NCBI RefSeq assembly: GCF_003387075.1
Contig: NZ_QUMQ01000001.1
Coordinates: 496,001 to 560,000, forward strand
Length of the DNA: 64,000 nt
Source: Asanoa ferruginea
GTDB taxonomy: Bacteria; Actinomycetota; Actinomycetes; Mycobacteriales; Micromonosporaceae
Reading direction: 5' to 3'
Positions 34,757-42,540 of this stretch are shown piece after piece; position 1 is the stretch's first letter, and every line of letters begins with the position of its first letter. Under the pieces are notes generated by a model. That model ran no database searches. It had not been told where the DNA came from and saw only the letters and a list, made by a program, of their open reading frames with translations. A program made the position numbers and the translations under genes.

Positions 34757-34887
34757 CCGACCCTCCGCACACGCAACCGGATCTTTATCTCGAAACAGCA
34801 AGGTAGCATCGCCGCTTTAGTTTTACGCGCTTTGCGCGCATCAGCGTGTTGGCCTGGGCTTGACCGCGACCAGGCGCGGACGTGGCA

Positions 34888-34913
34888 GGGTCGGGCCCCC
34901 TAGGGCCCGACCC
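34888..34913 (-). terminator. Terminator hairpin downstream of the first L,D-transpeptidase gene
   Basis: GGGTCGGGCCC and GGGCCCGACCC form a perfect 11-bp stem around a 4-base loop, 48 bases past the stop of the leftward gene at 34961. No T-tract follows. Confidence 0.7.
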
Positions 34914-34960
34914 GGTCTCCGGCGGGAGCGACGGTCCGCACCACCGCGGACCCGGGACCG

Positions 34961-36196
34961 CTATTGATCCGCGAGCGGGACCGCGCTCATCTTGGCGTAG
35001 TCGGCGAAGCTCATGTTCCAGTCGGTCCAGCCGTTGCCGTTTTCGAGCTTGCGCTCCGTGCCCTTGACCGTGATCGGGTCGCCGATGCGGGTCTGGCCGA
35101 AGAGCCACTCGCCGTCTTTCATCGAGACGTTGACGCAGCCGTGTGAGACGTTGACCGAGCCCTGCTGGCCCTCGGACCACGGCGCGGCGTGGATGAACTC
35201 GCCGCCCCAGGTCAGGCGCTGCGCGAAGTCGATGTCGGTGCGGTAGCCGTCTTCCGGGCCGAGTTCCTCGAACGTGTCGAAGACGGTCTTGCGCTTCTTC
35301 TCGATCACGATCATCGTGCCGCTGGACGACGGGGTGGTCTTCTTGCCGAGGCTGACCTTGATGGTCTTGATGACCTTGCCGTCTTTGGTGACCGTCATCC
35401 GCTTGGTCTTGTTGTCGACAGTCATCACCAGCGACGGGCCGATCTTCAGGTCGACCGTCAGGTCGTTGCGGCCGAACCAGCCGTTGCCCATCGGGAGGCC
35501 GCCGGTCTGCAGCTTGTAGTGGACCTTGGTGTTGGCCTGCCAGAACACCTTCGGGCGGAAGTGGATCTCAGTGGGGCTGATCCATGCCCAGGTGCCTTCC
35601 TGCGCCGGCTCGGTGGTGACCTTCATCCGCTTCTGCACGTCGTCGCGGTAGTCCTCGGGGATCGCCCGGCCGAACTTGACGATCATCGGCATGCCGACGC
35701 CGACCACCGCGTTGTCGCCCAGGAAGCTGCTCACCGCGACCGTGTTGGCCGGCTTGGCCATCGTGGTGAAGGTGCTCTCGGCGGTCGCGGTCTTGCCGTC
35801 GTCGCCGGTCGCGCTCACCGTCGCCGTGTAGGTCGAGGCCCACTTGAGGGCACCGGTCGGCAGCCAGCTCTTCTTGTCGGCGGCCAGCGTGCCCTCGACG
35901 GTGTCGCCGGCCGACGACTTCAGCTCGACCGCGGTCTCGACGGCGTCGGTGGTCTCGAACGTGATCGAGGCCGAGGCCGGCACGTCTTTCGCGTCGGCCG
36001 CGGGGCCGGTGATCGTGGCCTTGGCCTTGGTGTCGGGCTGCGCCGACTGGGAGCTGCCGGGCTGCGCGCCGTCTTGCCACGCGGGGCCGCCGCCCTTGGA
36101 GCACGCGGCCGTCACCGACAGCAACCCCGCCATTACGGCAGCCGCCAGCACAACGCCACGCCGGCGGGTGGAACGGTGCCCTGGGCTGCTCAGCAT
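34961..36196 (-). CDS. L,D-transpeptidase lipoprotein (Ig-like domains plus YkuD)
   Basis: 411 residues. Lipobox VTAAC (C32) anchors it on the outer membrane face. Two bacterial Ig-like domains (about residues 58-260) precede the YkuD catalytic domain, with H336 (IHAAPW), H352 and catalytic C354 (NVSHGCVNVS). This is the layout of mycobacterial LdtMt2-type enzymes. They make 3-3 cross-links in peptidoglycan and are inhibited by carbapenems. A paralogue with the same layout lies 142 bp upstream on the same strand. Confidence 0.95.
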   Translation of the reverse strand: MLSSPGHRSTRRRGVVLAAAVMAGLLSVTAACSKGGGPAWQDGAQPGSSQSAQPDTKAKATITGPAADAKDVPASASITFETTDAVETAVELKSSAGDTVEGTLAADKKSWLPTGALKWASTYTATVSATGDDGKTATAESTFTTMAKPANTVAVSSFLGDNAVVGVGMPMIVKFGRAIPEDYRDDVQKRMKVTTEPAQEGTWAWISPTEIHFRPKVFWQANTKVHYKLQTGGLPMGNGWFGRNDLTVDLKIGPSLVMTVDNKTKRMTVTKDGKVIKTIKVSLGKKTTPSSSGTMIVIEKKRKTVFDTFEELGPEDGYRTDIDFAQRLTWGGEFIHAAPWSEGQQGSVNVSHGCVNVSMKDGEWLFGQTRIGDPITVKGTERKLENGNGWTDWNMSFADYAKMSAVPLADQ

Positions 36197-36338
36197 GAGA
36201 TCCCCTCACAAGTCCGTGGTTCGCAGCTATGGTGCCCCAAAGACGCTTGGGGACACGTCACGGTTTCGTGCCGTGTGCGGAAACACGCCAGACGAGTGTA
36301 CGAACGATCGAGCTGAGCAACCGTACCCGAAGGTGTCT

Positions 36339-37643
36339 TTAATCGGTGGTGGTCGGTGTCGGCGTGGCGCTCGCGGCCGGCGTGCCCTTGAGACTCGCCG
36401 GGACCGGCAGTGCGCTGCCCTTGATGAATTCGGCCCACGTCTGGTTCCACGCGGTCCACCCGTTGCCCGGTTCGAGCTTGCGCTCGGTTCCCTTGATGGT
36501 GATCGGGTCACCCACCTTGGTCTGGGCGAACAGCCAGCTCGCGTTCTGCGGCGCGAGGTTGACGCAGCCGTGCGAGACGTTGCGCACCCCTTGGTCACCA
36601 ACCGACCACGGTGCGGAGTGGATGTATTCGCCGCCCCAGGTCAAGCGCTGCGCGAAGTCGATGTCGGTGCGGTAGCCCTCTTCCGGGCCGAGCTCGGCGA
36701 ACGTGTCGAAGACCGTGTGCTCCTGCTTGTCCATCACGATCAGCGTGCCGCTCGACGAGGGCGTGCTCGGCTTGCCGAGGCTGACCGGGAAGGTCTTGAT
36801 CAGCTTGTCGCTCTTGTAGACCAGCATCTTCTTGGTCTTGTTGTCGACCTTCATGACGAACTTGTCGCCGATCTTGGCGCTCGCCTTCCGGTCTTCGTCG
36901 CCGACCCGGCCGTTGGACAGCGGGATGCCCTCCAGCGCCGCCCGGACGCTGATCTTCGTGCCGGCCTGCCAGTAGTCGGCCGCGCGGTAGTAGGCCTGCG
37001 TGCCGCTGTCGACCCAGGACCAGACGCCGGGCTGCGGCGGGTCGGTCGTGACGAAGAGCCGGCGCTGGACCGCCGCGCGGTCCTTCTTCGGGATGCCCGG
37101 GTTGAACTCGAGAACGACGGGCATGGCGACGCCGTAGGTCTTGCCGTTGAACAGGTAGAGCCCCGAACCGATGTCGTTGCCCGATTTGCCCCGCGTGGAG
37201 AACGACACCTTCTTCGTCTCCACCTGGCCGGCCGCGCTGGTGGCGACCACGGTCGCGGTGTAGCTGGTGTCGTATTTCAGCGGCGCGCTCGGCACCCAGG
37301 ATGACTTGTCGTCGCGCAGCGTGCCCTTGACCGCCTTGCCGGCCTTGTCGGTCAGCGTGACGCTGGTGATGTCGCCGCCCTTGACGCTGGTGCCGATCTC
37401 GGTGCTGACCGGCAGGTCCTTCTTCTTGTCAGCGGGCGTGACGGCGAACTCGAACGGCACCGGCGGGGCGGTCGGGCTCGGTGTCGCGCCGGGCGCCGCC
37501 GCCTGCTGGTTGCCGTTGACGAAGGTCGGCGCGTCGGCCTTCCCGTCGCCACCGCACGCGGCGAGGCTGAGCCCGAGAGTGCCGGCCGCCACGGCGGCCA
37601 GGATCCTTCGGGTGGCTGCTTGACGTGTCACGAATCGGCCCAT
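36339..37643 (-). CDS. L,D-transpeptidase lipoprotein, paralogue of the neighbour
   Basis: 434 residues. Lipobox SLAAC (C30), a Pro/Thr-rich linker (ATPSPTAPPVP), two Ig-like domains, and a YkuD domain with H342 (IHSAPW), H358 and catalytic C360 (NVSHGCVNLA). It is clearly homologous over its length to the gene at 34961 (shared FDTF-ELGPE-GYRTDIDFAQ and RLTWGGE), so the pair is a tandem duplication that has diverged in the Ig-like part. Both sites are intact. It may have its own promoter in the 233-bp divergent gap upstream. Confidence 0.95.
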   Translation of the reverse strand: MGRFVTRQAATRRILAAVAAGTLGLSLAACGGDGKADAPTFVNGNQQAAAPGATPSPTAPPVPFEFAVTPADKKKDLPVSTEIGTSVKGGDITSVTLTDKAGKAVKGTLRDDKSSWVPSAPLKYDTSYTATVVATSAAGQVETKKVSFSTRGKSGNDIGSGLYLFNGKTYGVAMPVVLEFNPGIPKKDRAAVQRRLFVTTDPPQPGVWSWVDSGTQAYYRAADYWQAGTKISVRAALEGIPLSNGRVGDEDRKASAKIGDKFVMKVDNKTKKMLVYKSDKLIKTFPVSLGKPSTPSSSGTLIVMDKQEHTVFDTFAELGPEEGYRTDIDFAQRLTWGGEYIHSAPWSVGDQGVRNVSHGCVNLAPQNASWLFAQTKVGDPITIKGTERKLEPGNGWTAWNQTWAEFIKGSALPVPASLKGTPAASATPTPTTTD

Positions 37644-37876
37644 GAGCGTCCCCGTTTCTCCGCAACCTTGGGGTCATCGTGCCCCAGCCACACCCGCTGT
37701 GTACCTCGATCCGGCAGGGTGCCAGATGCTGTCCATTCCGCGCCTCCGCCACATGGTCAACCCTGAGGGGCGAACCGGTCGGAACCTCGCACGAGCGACG
37801 ATTTCCCCGAAGTAACGCCTGGTCAACGGCTATTTGGGCATGCTGAAGGTTAGTTTGACCGATTTCCGGGGGAATC

Positions 37877-38758
37877 ATGCCGCTCTATCTGCTCGCGATG
37901 GACCACCGTGCGTCTCTGGCCGCCACCGTCTACAAGATCAAAGGCGATCCGAACCCCGCGGAGGACAAGCAGATCGCCGCCGGCAAGGAACTGATCTATC
38001 AGGGCTTGCTGTTCGCTCTGTCGGATGGTGGTGCCGCGCGTTCGAGTGCCGCCGTTCTGGTCGACGAGCGGTATGGCGAGCACGTCGCCCGCCAGGCCAA
38101 GGCCGCGGGCGTCACGCTGGCGATGCCGATCGAAAAATCAGGACAGGAATGGTTCACCCTGGAGTACGGCACCCTGGGCGAAGGCATCTGGATGGAACAC
38201 GTCGAGGCGTTCGATCCCCGCTACGTCAAGATCCTGGTGCGCGACAACCCGACGTTCGACGTACGCGACCGCCGGCGGCAGATGGACGACCTGGCCACGG
38301 TCTCCCAGGTGCTCACCGACGCCGGCCGCGACCTGCTCCTGGAGTTGCTCGTGCCGGCGACGCCCGCGCAGGAGTCGGCCACTTATGACGACGACCTAAG
38401 ACCCGAGCTGACGGTACGAGTGATCGGCGAGATGCAGGCCGCCGGCGTCGAGCCGGCCATCTGGAAGATCGAGGGAATGAACACGACAGCGGACGCCGAG
38501 CGCGTGCAGGCGACGGCCCGCCAGGGCGGCCGCAACAACGTGCAGTGCGTGGTGCTGGGACGCGACGCACCGCCGGAGGACCTGGACCACTGGCTGCGGG
38601 CCGCGGCGCCGGCCGGTTTCCTGGGTTTCGCGATCGGCCGGAGCATCTGGCAGGAGCCGCTCCAGGCCTACCTGGCGCAGGAGATCGGCGAGCAGGAGGT
38701 GGTGGCCGAGGTGGCCAACAACTACCTCCACTACGTGGGGGTATATGAGAGTGTTTGA
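37877..38758 (+). CDS. DUF2090-domain protein (aldolase-like, related to the C-terminus of IolC fusions)
   Basis: 293 residues, matching the DUF2090 TIM-barrel family: YLLAMDHRASL at the start, VDERYGEHVARQAKAAGVTLAMP in the middle, AIWKIEGMNT and a late VLGRDAPPEDLDHWL-FAIGRSIW segment. In other bacteria the domain is fused to 5-dehydro-2-deoxygluconokinase, where it probably acts as an aldolase on inositol-derived sugars. Here it is a stand-alone gene without inositol genes nearby. The ATG at 37877 has GGGGGA upstream. A nested hairpin starts at the stop codon. Confidence 0.85.
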   Translation: MPLYLLAMDHRASLAATVYKIKGDPNPAEDKQIAAGKELIYQGLLFALSDGGAARSSAAVLVDERYGEHVARQAKAAGVTLAMPIEKSGQEWFTLEYGTLGEGIWMEHVEAFDPRYVKILVRDNPTFDVRDRRRQMDDLATVSQVLTDAGRDLLLELLVPATPAQESATYDDDLRPELTVRVIGEMQAAGVEPAIWKIEGMNTTADAERVQATARQGGRNNVQCVVLGRDAPPEDLDHWLRAAAPAGFLGFAIGRSIWQEPLQAYLAQEIGEQEVVAEVANNYLHYVGVYESV

Positions 38759-38799
38759 GGCATTCGGCTGGTCGTTCGCCACCAGTTGGAAGATGCCTC
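38757..38799 (+). terminator. Nested hairpin terminator after the DUF2090 gene
   Basis: Outer arms GAGGCAT (38757-38763) and ATGCCTC (38793-38799) enclose an inner CTGGT (38768-38772)/ACCAG (38781-38785) stem. It begins within the stop codon context and ends 37 bases before the tRNA gene. Confidence 0.6.
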
Positions 38800-38835
38800 C
38801 AGGAGCGTGCTAACGTACGTGTCGTTGCCGATCGA

Positions 38836-38911
38836 GCGCCGCTAGCTCAACTGGCAGAGCAGCGGACTCTTAATCCGCGGGTTCGGGGTTCGAGTCCCTG
38901 GCGGCGCACCA
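38836..38911 (+). tRNA. tRNA-Lys (anticodon CTT), with encoded CCA
   Basis: The acceptor arms GCGCCGC and GCGGCGC pair over seven bases. A D-arm with GCTC/GAGC, an anticodon stem GCGGA/TCCGC enclosing loop CTCTTAA (anticodon CTT), a T-arm with GGTTCGAGTCC, discriminator A and the CCA end are all present, giving 76 nt. It reads AAG codons, the preferred lysine codon in this genome. Confidence 0.97.
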
Positions 38912-38921
38912 GCAATAACTT

Positions 38922-38951
38922 TCAGGGACGGCCCACATGGGACGTCCCTGA
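38922..38951 (+). terminator. Terminator hairpin of the tRNA-Lys transcript
   Basis: TCAGGGACG (38922-38930) and CGTCCCTGA (38943-38951) form a perfect 9-bp stem with a 12-base loop, ten bases after the CCA end. Confidence 0.75.
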
Positions 38952-39036
38952 CCCATTTCTGATCCCCAATGTTCAGGCCCCGACGAGATGGCGCAGTGAA
39001 CGGCGACCCCGGAGTTCGACGATCGAGGTGCTGTCG

Positions 39037-39429
39037 CTATTGGGGAACTAGGCGAACGCTCTGTGGGTCGACTAGCTCGATCGTCACCAGGCGGACACCG
39101 GGCGAGATCGCGATGGGACTTGTCAGTGTGCCGCTGAGCAGAGGCGACGTCGCGGTTATGGTTCCAGGGTTGGCCGTGCGCACTGCGAAAGTCGCCGTCC
39201 CATCAGAGCCCGTTTTCGCCGAGAGTCTGTTGCCGTCCTCCCATTCGGCGACGACTTGACTAGCGGGCAACGGAACAGTCGCGCATTCAGAACCGCGACA
39301 TACGTTAATTCCGACCTTCACCTCGATTTTGACGTCCGCTCGGGCGGCTCTCGTTGCGAAGTAGGTGATGACGAGCGCGCCAGCAAGCATGACAGCGGCA
39401 ATCGTGATCAGCGCCGGTCTTCTTTTCAT
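39037..39429 (-). CDS. Small membrane-anchored protein of unknown function
   Basis: 130 residues. One N-terminal membrane helix (about residues 7-26, ITIAAVMLAGALVITYFA) is followed by a beta-rich outside domain with a cysteine pair in NVCRGSECATV and a carboxypeptidase-regulatory-like pattern (KTGSDGTATFAV). Codon use is less GC3-biased than upstream genes. It lies directly after the gene at 39493 on the same strand, with a terminator hairpin between them. No family is recognised. Confidence 0.7.
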   Translation of the reverse strand: MKRRPALITIAAVMLAGALVITYFATRAARADVKIEVKVGINVCRGSECATVPLPASQVVAEWEDGNRLSAKTGSDGTATFAVRTANPGTITATSPLLSGTLTSPIAISPGVRLVTIELVDPQSVRLVPQ

Positions 39430-39455
39430 CGCAACGTCCTTCGAATTTGGTGGCC

Positions 39456-39484
39456 GGTACCGGCCGCGGGAAGCGGCCGGTACC
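39456..39484 (-). terminator. Terminator hairpin between the two small secreted-protein genes
   Basis: GGTACCGGCCGC and GCGGCCGGTACC form a perfect 12-bp stem around GGGAA, eight bases after the stop of the gene at 39493. Confidence 0.8.
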
Positions 39485-39492
39485 GCGCCGGT

Positions 39493-40338
39493 TTAGCAAC
39501 CCAGCTTGCCCGAGTTCGGGCTGGAGATCTCCCACTTGTTGCTGGTGGAGGAGAAGTTCATCGTGATGCCACTGTTGGAGAGGGAAACACCACTGATGGT
39601 GGTGCTGCTCCAGGTGTGCCCGTATTTGGAGAACACCTGCAGACACCCGGTCCCGGTCTTCTTGAACGTAAATACCAGCGTTCCCTGTGCGCCCACGTAA
39701 ATTCCGCAACTCGGGTAGTCGGTACCCGAGCAGCGGGCACCCTGCGTCCGGTCTTGGTATGCGAACGACGCGCCGTCGCTGTTGTTGTCCTCCGGCGAGA
39801 CGACAATACAGCCCGGCTTTGTGGTCGGGTATGGGGTAGCCCCAGTCCAGTTGCCCGGGCAGAACGATGCCGCGACGCCGTGGTTCTGAACGTCCTGGCT
39901 AAAGCGGATTGCAAAGGCGTCTCGCCCTCCGACGTTCCCGCCCCCGTAGGCCCCGTCTCCCATGGTCGAGAGGTTTGTCCACCGGAAGTTGGTCGAGGCG
40001 TAGTGCAGTTGGCGAGCGGTTTCGTAATAGATGGACGGCGTACCCACGGTAGCCGACGTGTTCGAGGAAAGCGGTGCGACATCAGGGGCGGAGTCGCCGG
40101 GGACTCGAATCAGGCCTAGCGACTTCTTGATTTGTGCGTCGGTCGCGCCTGCTTGGGTCAGCATTAGCAACTGTGCCCGAACCTGGTCCGGCGTCAGAGC
40201 TGACGCGGCGGGCGAGGCTGGCGTCGACGGTGCGGCTGTGGCTGGCGTCGATGTCGCGGCAGCGACCACCAAAGCAACAGCGGACGTGACGAATGCTGCG
40301 GTCATCCGAAGCCAGGGTATTCTGCGTACGGCCTTCAC
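39493..40338 (-). CDS. Secreted hypothetical protein
   Basis: 281 residues. A signal peptide (residues 1-36, ending PATAA) is followed by a Ser/Pro/Ala-rich stretch, a helical segment (LTPDQVRAQLLMLTQAGATDAQIKKSL) and a large beta-rich Gly/Ser/Asn domain with five cysteines. It has no recognised enzymatic motif. Codon bias is weaker than in the flanking chromosome, which fits an accessory gene. The upstream region carries a leftward-facing copy of the repeated promoter/operator element (40604-40646), which may drive this gene. Confidence 0.75.
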   Translation of the reverse strand: MKAVRRIPWLRMTAAFVTSAVALVVAAATSTPATAAPSTPASPAASALTPDQVRAQLLMLTQAGATDAQIKKSLGLIRVPGDSAPDVAPLSSNTSATVGTPSIYYETARQLHYASTNFRWTNLSTMGDGAYGGGNVGGRDAFAIRFSQDVQNHGVAASFCPGNWTGATPYPTTKPGCIVVSPEDNNSDGASFAYQDRTQGARCSGTDYPSCGIYVGAQGTLVFTFKKTGTGCLQVFSKYGHTWSSTTISGVSLSNSGITMNFSSTSNKWEISSPNSGKLGC

Positions 40339-40469
40339 GGAACCTCCTGAGACGAGCGACTGAGGGCCAGGCGGTCCCTCGGGTGGTTACGACACCCGGG
40401 GGCCCGCGCACAGGATGAGGGTGAGCGCGCCTACTGCTTCCAGACGGCCTTTCGACTCATCCCACGTCG

Positions 40470-40595
40470 TTACCGATCCCGGCGCAAACGATCCCCACTG
40501 AACCCCCGTTCTGTCCTGACCACTGATGCTTGTAGGTCACAAGCGGCGCCGGTGCGGCTGTCAGCTATGACACCGGATGGCGAGGTGCCATCCAC
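40470..40595 (-). CDS. Possible short reading frame after the leftward operator element
   Basis: GTG at 40595 opens a 41-residue frame (VDGTSPSGVIADSRTGAACD at the start). Its first 13 codons align in frame and without gaps with those of the frame at 50156. Both start codons lie at the same distance after the CTGTCAACTCAT box. No ribosome site is seen. The remaining stretch 40339-40469 holds nothing recognisable. It may be a leader peptide or only the 5' end of a small RNA. Confidence 0.3.
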   Translation of the reverse strand: MDGTSPSGVIADSRTGAACDLQASVVRTERGFSGDRLRRDR

Positions 40596-40603
40596 GTGTA
40601 TGA

Positions 40604-40694
40604 GTTGACAGGCGAAGCATGGTGCCCGATCCCACTGCCTGTCAACCACATGGTGGGCAACTCTGCGGTGGGTGGCCGGTCGAGAAGTTGACAG
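40604..40694. promoter_or_regulatory. Operator array, GTTGACAG motif copies 1-3
   Basis: GTTGACAGG (40604-40612) and CCTGTCAAC (40638-40646) form a perfect inverted repeat; a third box GTTGACAG lies at 40687-40694. The gaps between 8-mers are 27 and 40 bp. Read leftward, the first pair aligns closely with the element at 50104-50195. Read rightward, 40639-40812 aligns with the XRE control region and gene start at 46754. The array thus sits between a leftward short frame and a rightward degraded XRE copy. Confidence 0.7.
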
Positions 40695-40715
40695 CATGAG
40701 CTGGGATGACCTTCG

Positions 40716-40812
40716 ATGGCTGATCGCGGCGAGTTTCCTCCCCGCTCACGATGCAGCAGCGACTGAGTGCTCCTTGTCGAGACCGTGCGGCCACCCGGCA
40801 AGACGCTGGTAG
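40716..40812 (+). pseudogene. Degraded N-terminal copy of the XRE regulator gene
   Basis: From the ATG at 40716 the DNA follows the start of the XRE gene at 46829. MADR is conserved, then, after frameshifts, LTMQQRL (intact gene: LTLQERL) and VETVRPPGK (intact gene: FETVRPPGK). Homology fades after about 40812, before the helix-turn-helix. Frameshifting indels and an in-frame stop make it non-functional. The upstream operator boxes are kept. Confidence 0.75.
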
Positions 40813-40897
40813 GAGCCGACGTCCTGACTCGTCGTATGACACGGACCGACGTCTTCCCCCGTGGGTGTCGGCCGACCACCCCCGCTACGGTCGTCGC

Positions 40898-41644
40898 ATG
40901 ATGGGCCAAAGTCGAGTGGCGCGGAACGCGGACGTCGATTGGGACGCGTGGCCGGTCGAGGAATACCTCCAGGAGAACTACGCCGAGCTCCATGCGGCCG
41001 ACCGCGCGGTGATCGCCCATCACTCCGCGGCTCTGGCAGGTCTCGCTCCTGGAAGCATCGACCGTGGCGTGGAGATCGGTGCCGGCCCCAACCTGTATCC
41101 GCTGATGCTGACCGGTGCGGCGTGCCGAGCGGTGGACGCCTTCGAGCCGAGCGCCGCGAATCTCGCGTACCTCCGGCGTCAGCTCCAGGATGGGCCTGAT
41201 GCCCACTGGGCCGAGTTCTTCGCGCATTGCCGCGAGGCGAACCCGCAGCTTCCGTCCTCAATGGAGACGGTGCTGGCGCGGATCCGGGTGGTCCGTGGTG
41301 GCGTGCTCGACGTCGGCGCGGGGAAATACGGGTTGGCATCGATGAATTTCGTCGCGGAAAGTGTCACCGAGAGCGCCGCGGAGTTCCGCCAGTTCTGCGA
41401 GGCGTTCATTTCGGCCGTCAGGCCCGGCGGTGTCCTGGTGGCCTCGTTCATGGAGAACATGGCCCGCTACCGGATCGCCGGTGGCCAGGAGTGGCCCGGA
41501 CATCCTGTCGACTCCGCGACCGTGGCCGACGTGTTCAGCCCGCACGTCATCGAGCTCGAGGTGTCGCGGATACCGGCGGATCCCGGTCTGCCGGACTGGG
41601 GTTACACCGGGATGGTGTTGCTTTCGGCGCGTCGAGCCGGCTAG
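40898..41644 (+). CDS. SAM-dependent methyltransferase (NNMT/PNMT/TEMT-like)
   Basis: 248 residues. The SAM motif I is RGVEIGAGPNLYPLML, followed by VDAFEPSAANLAYLRRQL (motif II with the acidic residue) and a late VRPGGVLVASFMENMARY strand. The N-terminal VDWDAWPVEEYLQENY resembles the NNMT/PNMT/TEMT group, which methylate small amines or thiols. Two adjacent ATGs (40898, 40901) can start it. The C-terminal stop shares CTAG with the convergent acetyltransferase. The substrate is unknown; being downstream of the operator array, it may belong to the same regulon. Confidence 0.82.
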   Translation: MMGQSRVARNADVDWDAWPVEEYLQENYAELHAADRAVIAHHSAALAGLAPGSIDRGVEIGAGPNLYPLMLTGAACRAVDAFEPSAANLAYLRRQLQDGPDAHWAEFFAHCREANPQLPSSMETVLARIRVVRGGVLDVGAGKYGLASMNFVAESVTESAAEFRQFCEAFISAVRPGGVLVASFMENMARYRIAGGQEWPGHPVDSATVADVFSPHVIELEVSRIPADPGLPDWGYTGMVLLSARRAG

Positions 41645-42399
41645 CTCCGGCCGAGGGTGTGGCGGACCCAGATGTTGGGTTCCACGTAGACGGCCCTGTC
41701 GTGGGTCAGGTCAGCCTGGACCGCGACGAGCGTGTCGGGGACCGCGACCGGGCCTGGGCGGTCGAACGGCAAGCCAGTCCACGAGCGCCACTCGGCGATG
41801 GTGCCAGTGACGGTCATAGACGAAGGCGCCACGGCGACGAGGCGGCCGCCCGCTCGGGCGTGGACGCGTAACCACGGGTCGACCGGCAGGCCGTCGTCGC
41901 GGGTACGCCACGCGTAGTCGCTCATCGCGACGTCACCGTGGGAGCTGGCTTCGGTCGGGCGGACCGGGGCGAGCAGCACAGGCAGTCCGCGGGCGGCGAC
42001 TCTCTGTCGTAGCGCTTCGAGCATGAGGGCGGACAGGCCCCGCCGGCGGGCGTGCGTCTGAACGGTGATCTCGATCGCGGCCGCGATGGTGGCGGGCCGA
42101 CGGTCGAAAAGGTCAGCCGCGGCTTGCAGGATCACCGCGTCGTGGCCGTCAGCGGGCGGCGTCCAATCGGGACCGGCGGGCCACGACAACGGAACGGCGT
42201 AGGCCTTGGCCAGCAGCCTGTCCGAGTTGGCCTGGTCGACCGCGACGAGACAGAACGCGGGGTGGGCCGGAGCTATGTGGTCGTAGAACAGGTGGGAAAG
42301 CCGCTGATGGGCCATGTATTCCGGCCAGCAGTCCGGGAAGTTGTCCAAGCTGGAGGCTAGGTCGGGTCGCTCGGCGATCGATACGATCTCCAGGCTCAT
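41641..42399 (-). CDS. GNAT-like N-acetyltransferase
   Basis: 252 residues. A GNAT-type core is suggested by IEITVQTHARRRGLSALMLEALRQRV (acetyl-CoA loop Q-x-x-R/G-x-G-like: RRRGLS) flanked by strands. The N- and C-terminal extensions are not typical. AGGAGG lies before the ATG at 42399. It may modify an amine of a small molecule. It is divergent from the GGDEF-EAL gene with a 141-bp gap between, and it lies next to the methyltransferase. Confidence 0.75.
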   Translation of the reverse strand: MSLEIVSIAERPDLASSLDNFPDCWPEYMAHQRLSHLFYDHIAPAHPAFCLVAVDQANSDRLLAKAYAVPLSWPAGPDWTPPADGHDAVILQAAADLFDRRPATIAAAIEITVQTHARRRGLSALMLEALRQRVAARGLPVLLAPVRPTEASSHGDVAMSDYAWRTRDDGLPVDPWLRVHARAGGRLVAVAPSSMTVTGTIAEWRSWTGLPFDRPGPVAVPDTLVAVQADLTHDRAVYVEPNIWVRHTLGRS

Positions 42400-42444
42400 G
42401 GGTCCTCCTCGATTCATGCGCCTCAGGCAAATCTGAAAAAACTT

Positions 42445-42456
42445 TCATGATCATGA
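42445..42456. promoter_or_regulatory. 12-bp palindrome in the divergent acetyltransferase/GGDEF-EAL promoter region
   Basis: TCATGATCATGA is a perfect palindrome inside a rare AT-rich patch (about 42425-42460) in the 141-bp gap between the two divergent starts. It contains no copy of the GTTGACAG motif. Confidence 0.4.
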
Positions 42457-42540
42457 TTGGTTGGCGGATAGCCATCGTGCAAGCTTGATGTTGATCTGCC
42501 GTGGACGCTGGCGGTAACGCGAGGCCGGCGAGGAGGTCTG

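Noticed and set aside
38912-39036. Phage attachment site next to tRNA-Lys
   Set aside because: No repeat of the tRNA 3' end was found elsewhere in the window and no integrase gene is present; kept only as an island hypothesis.
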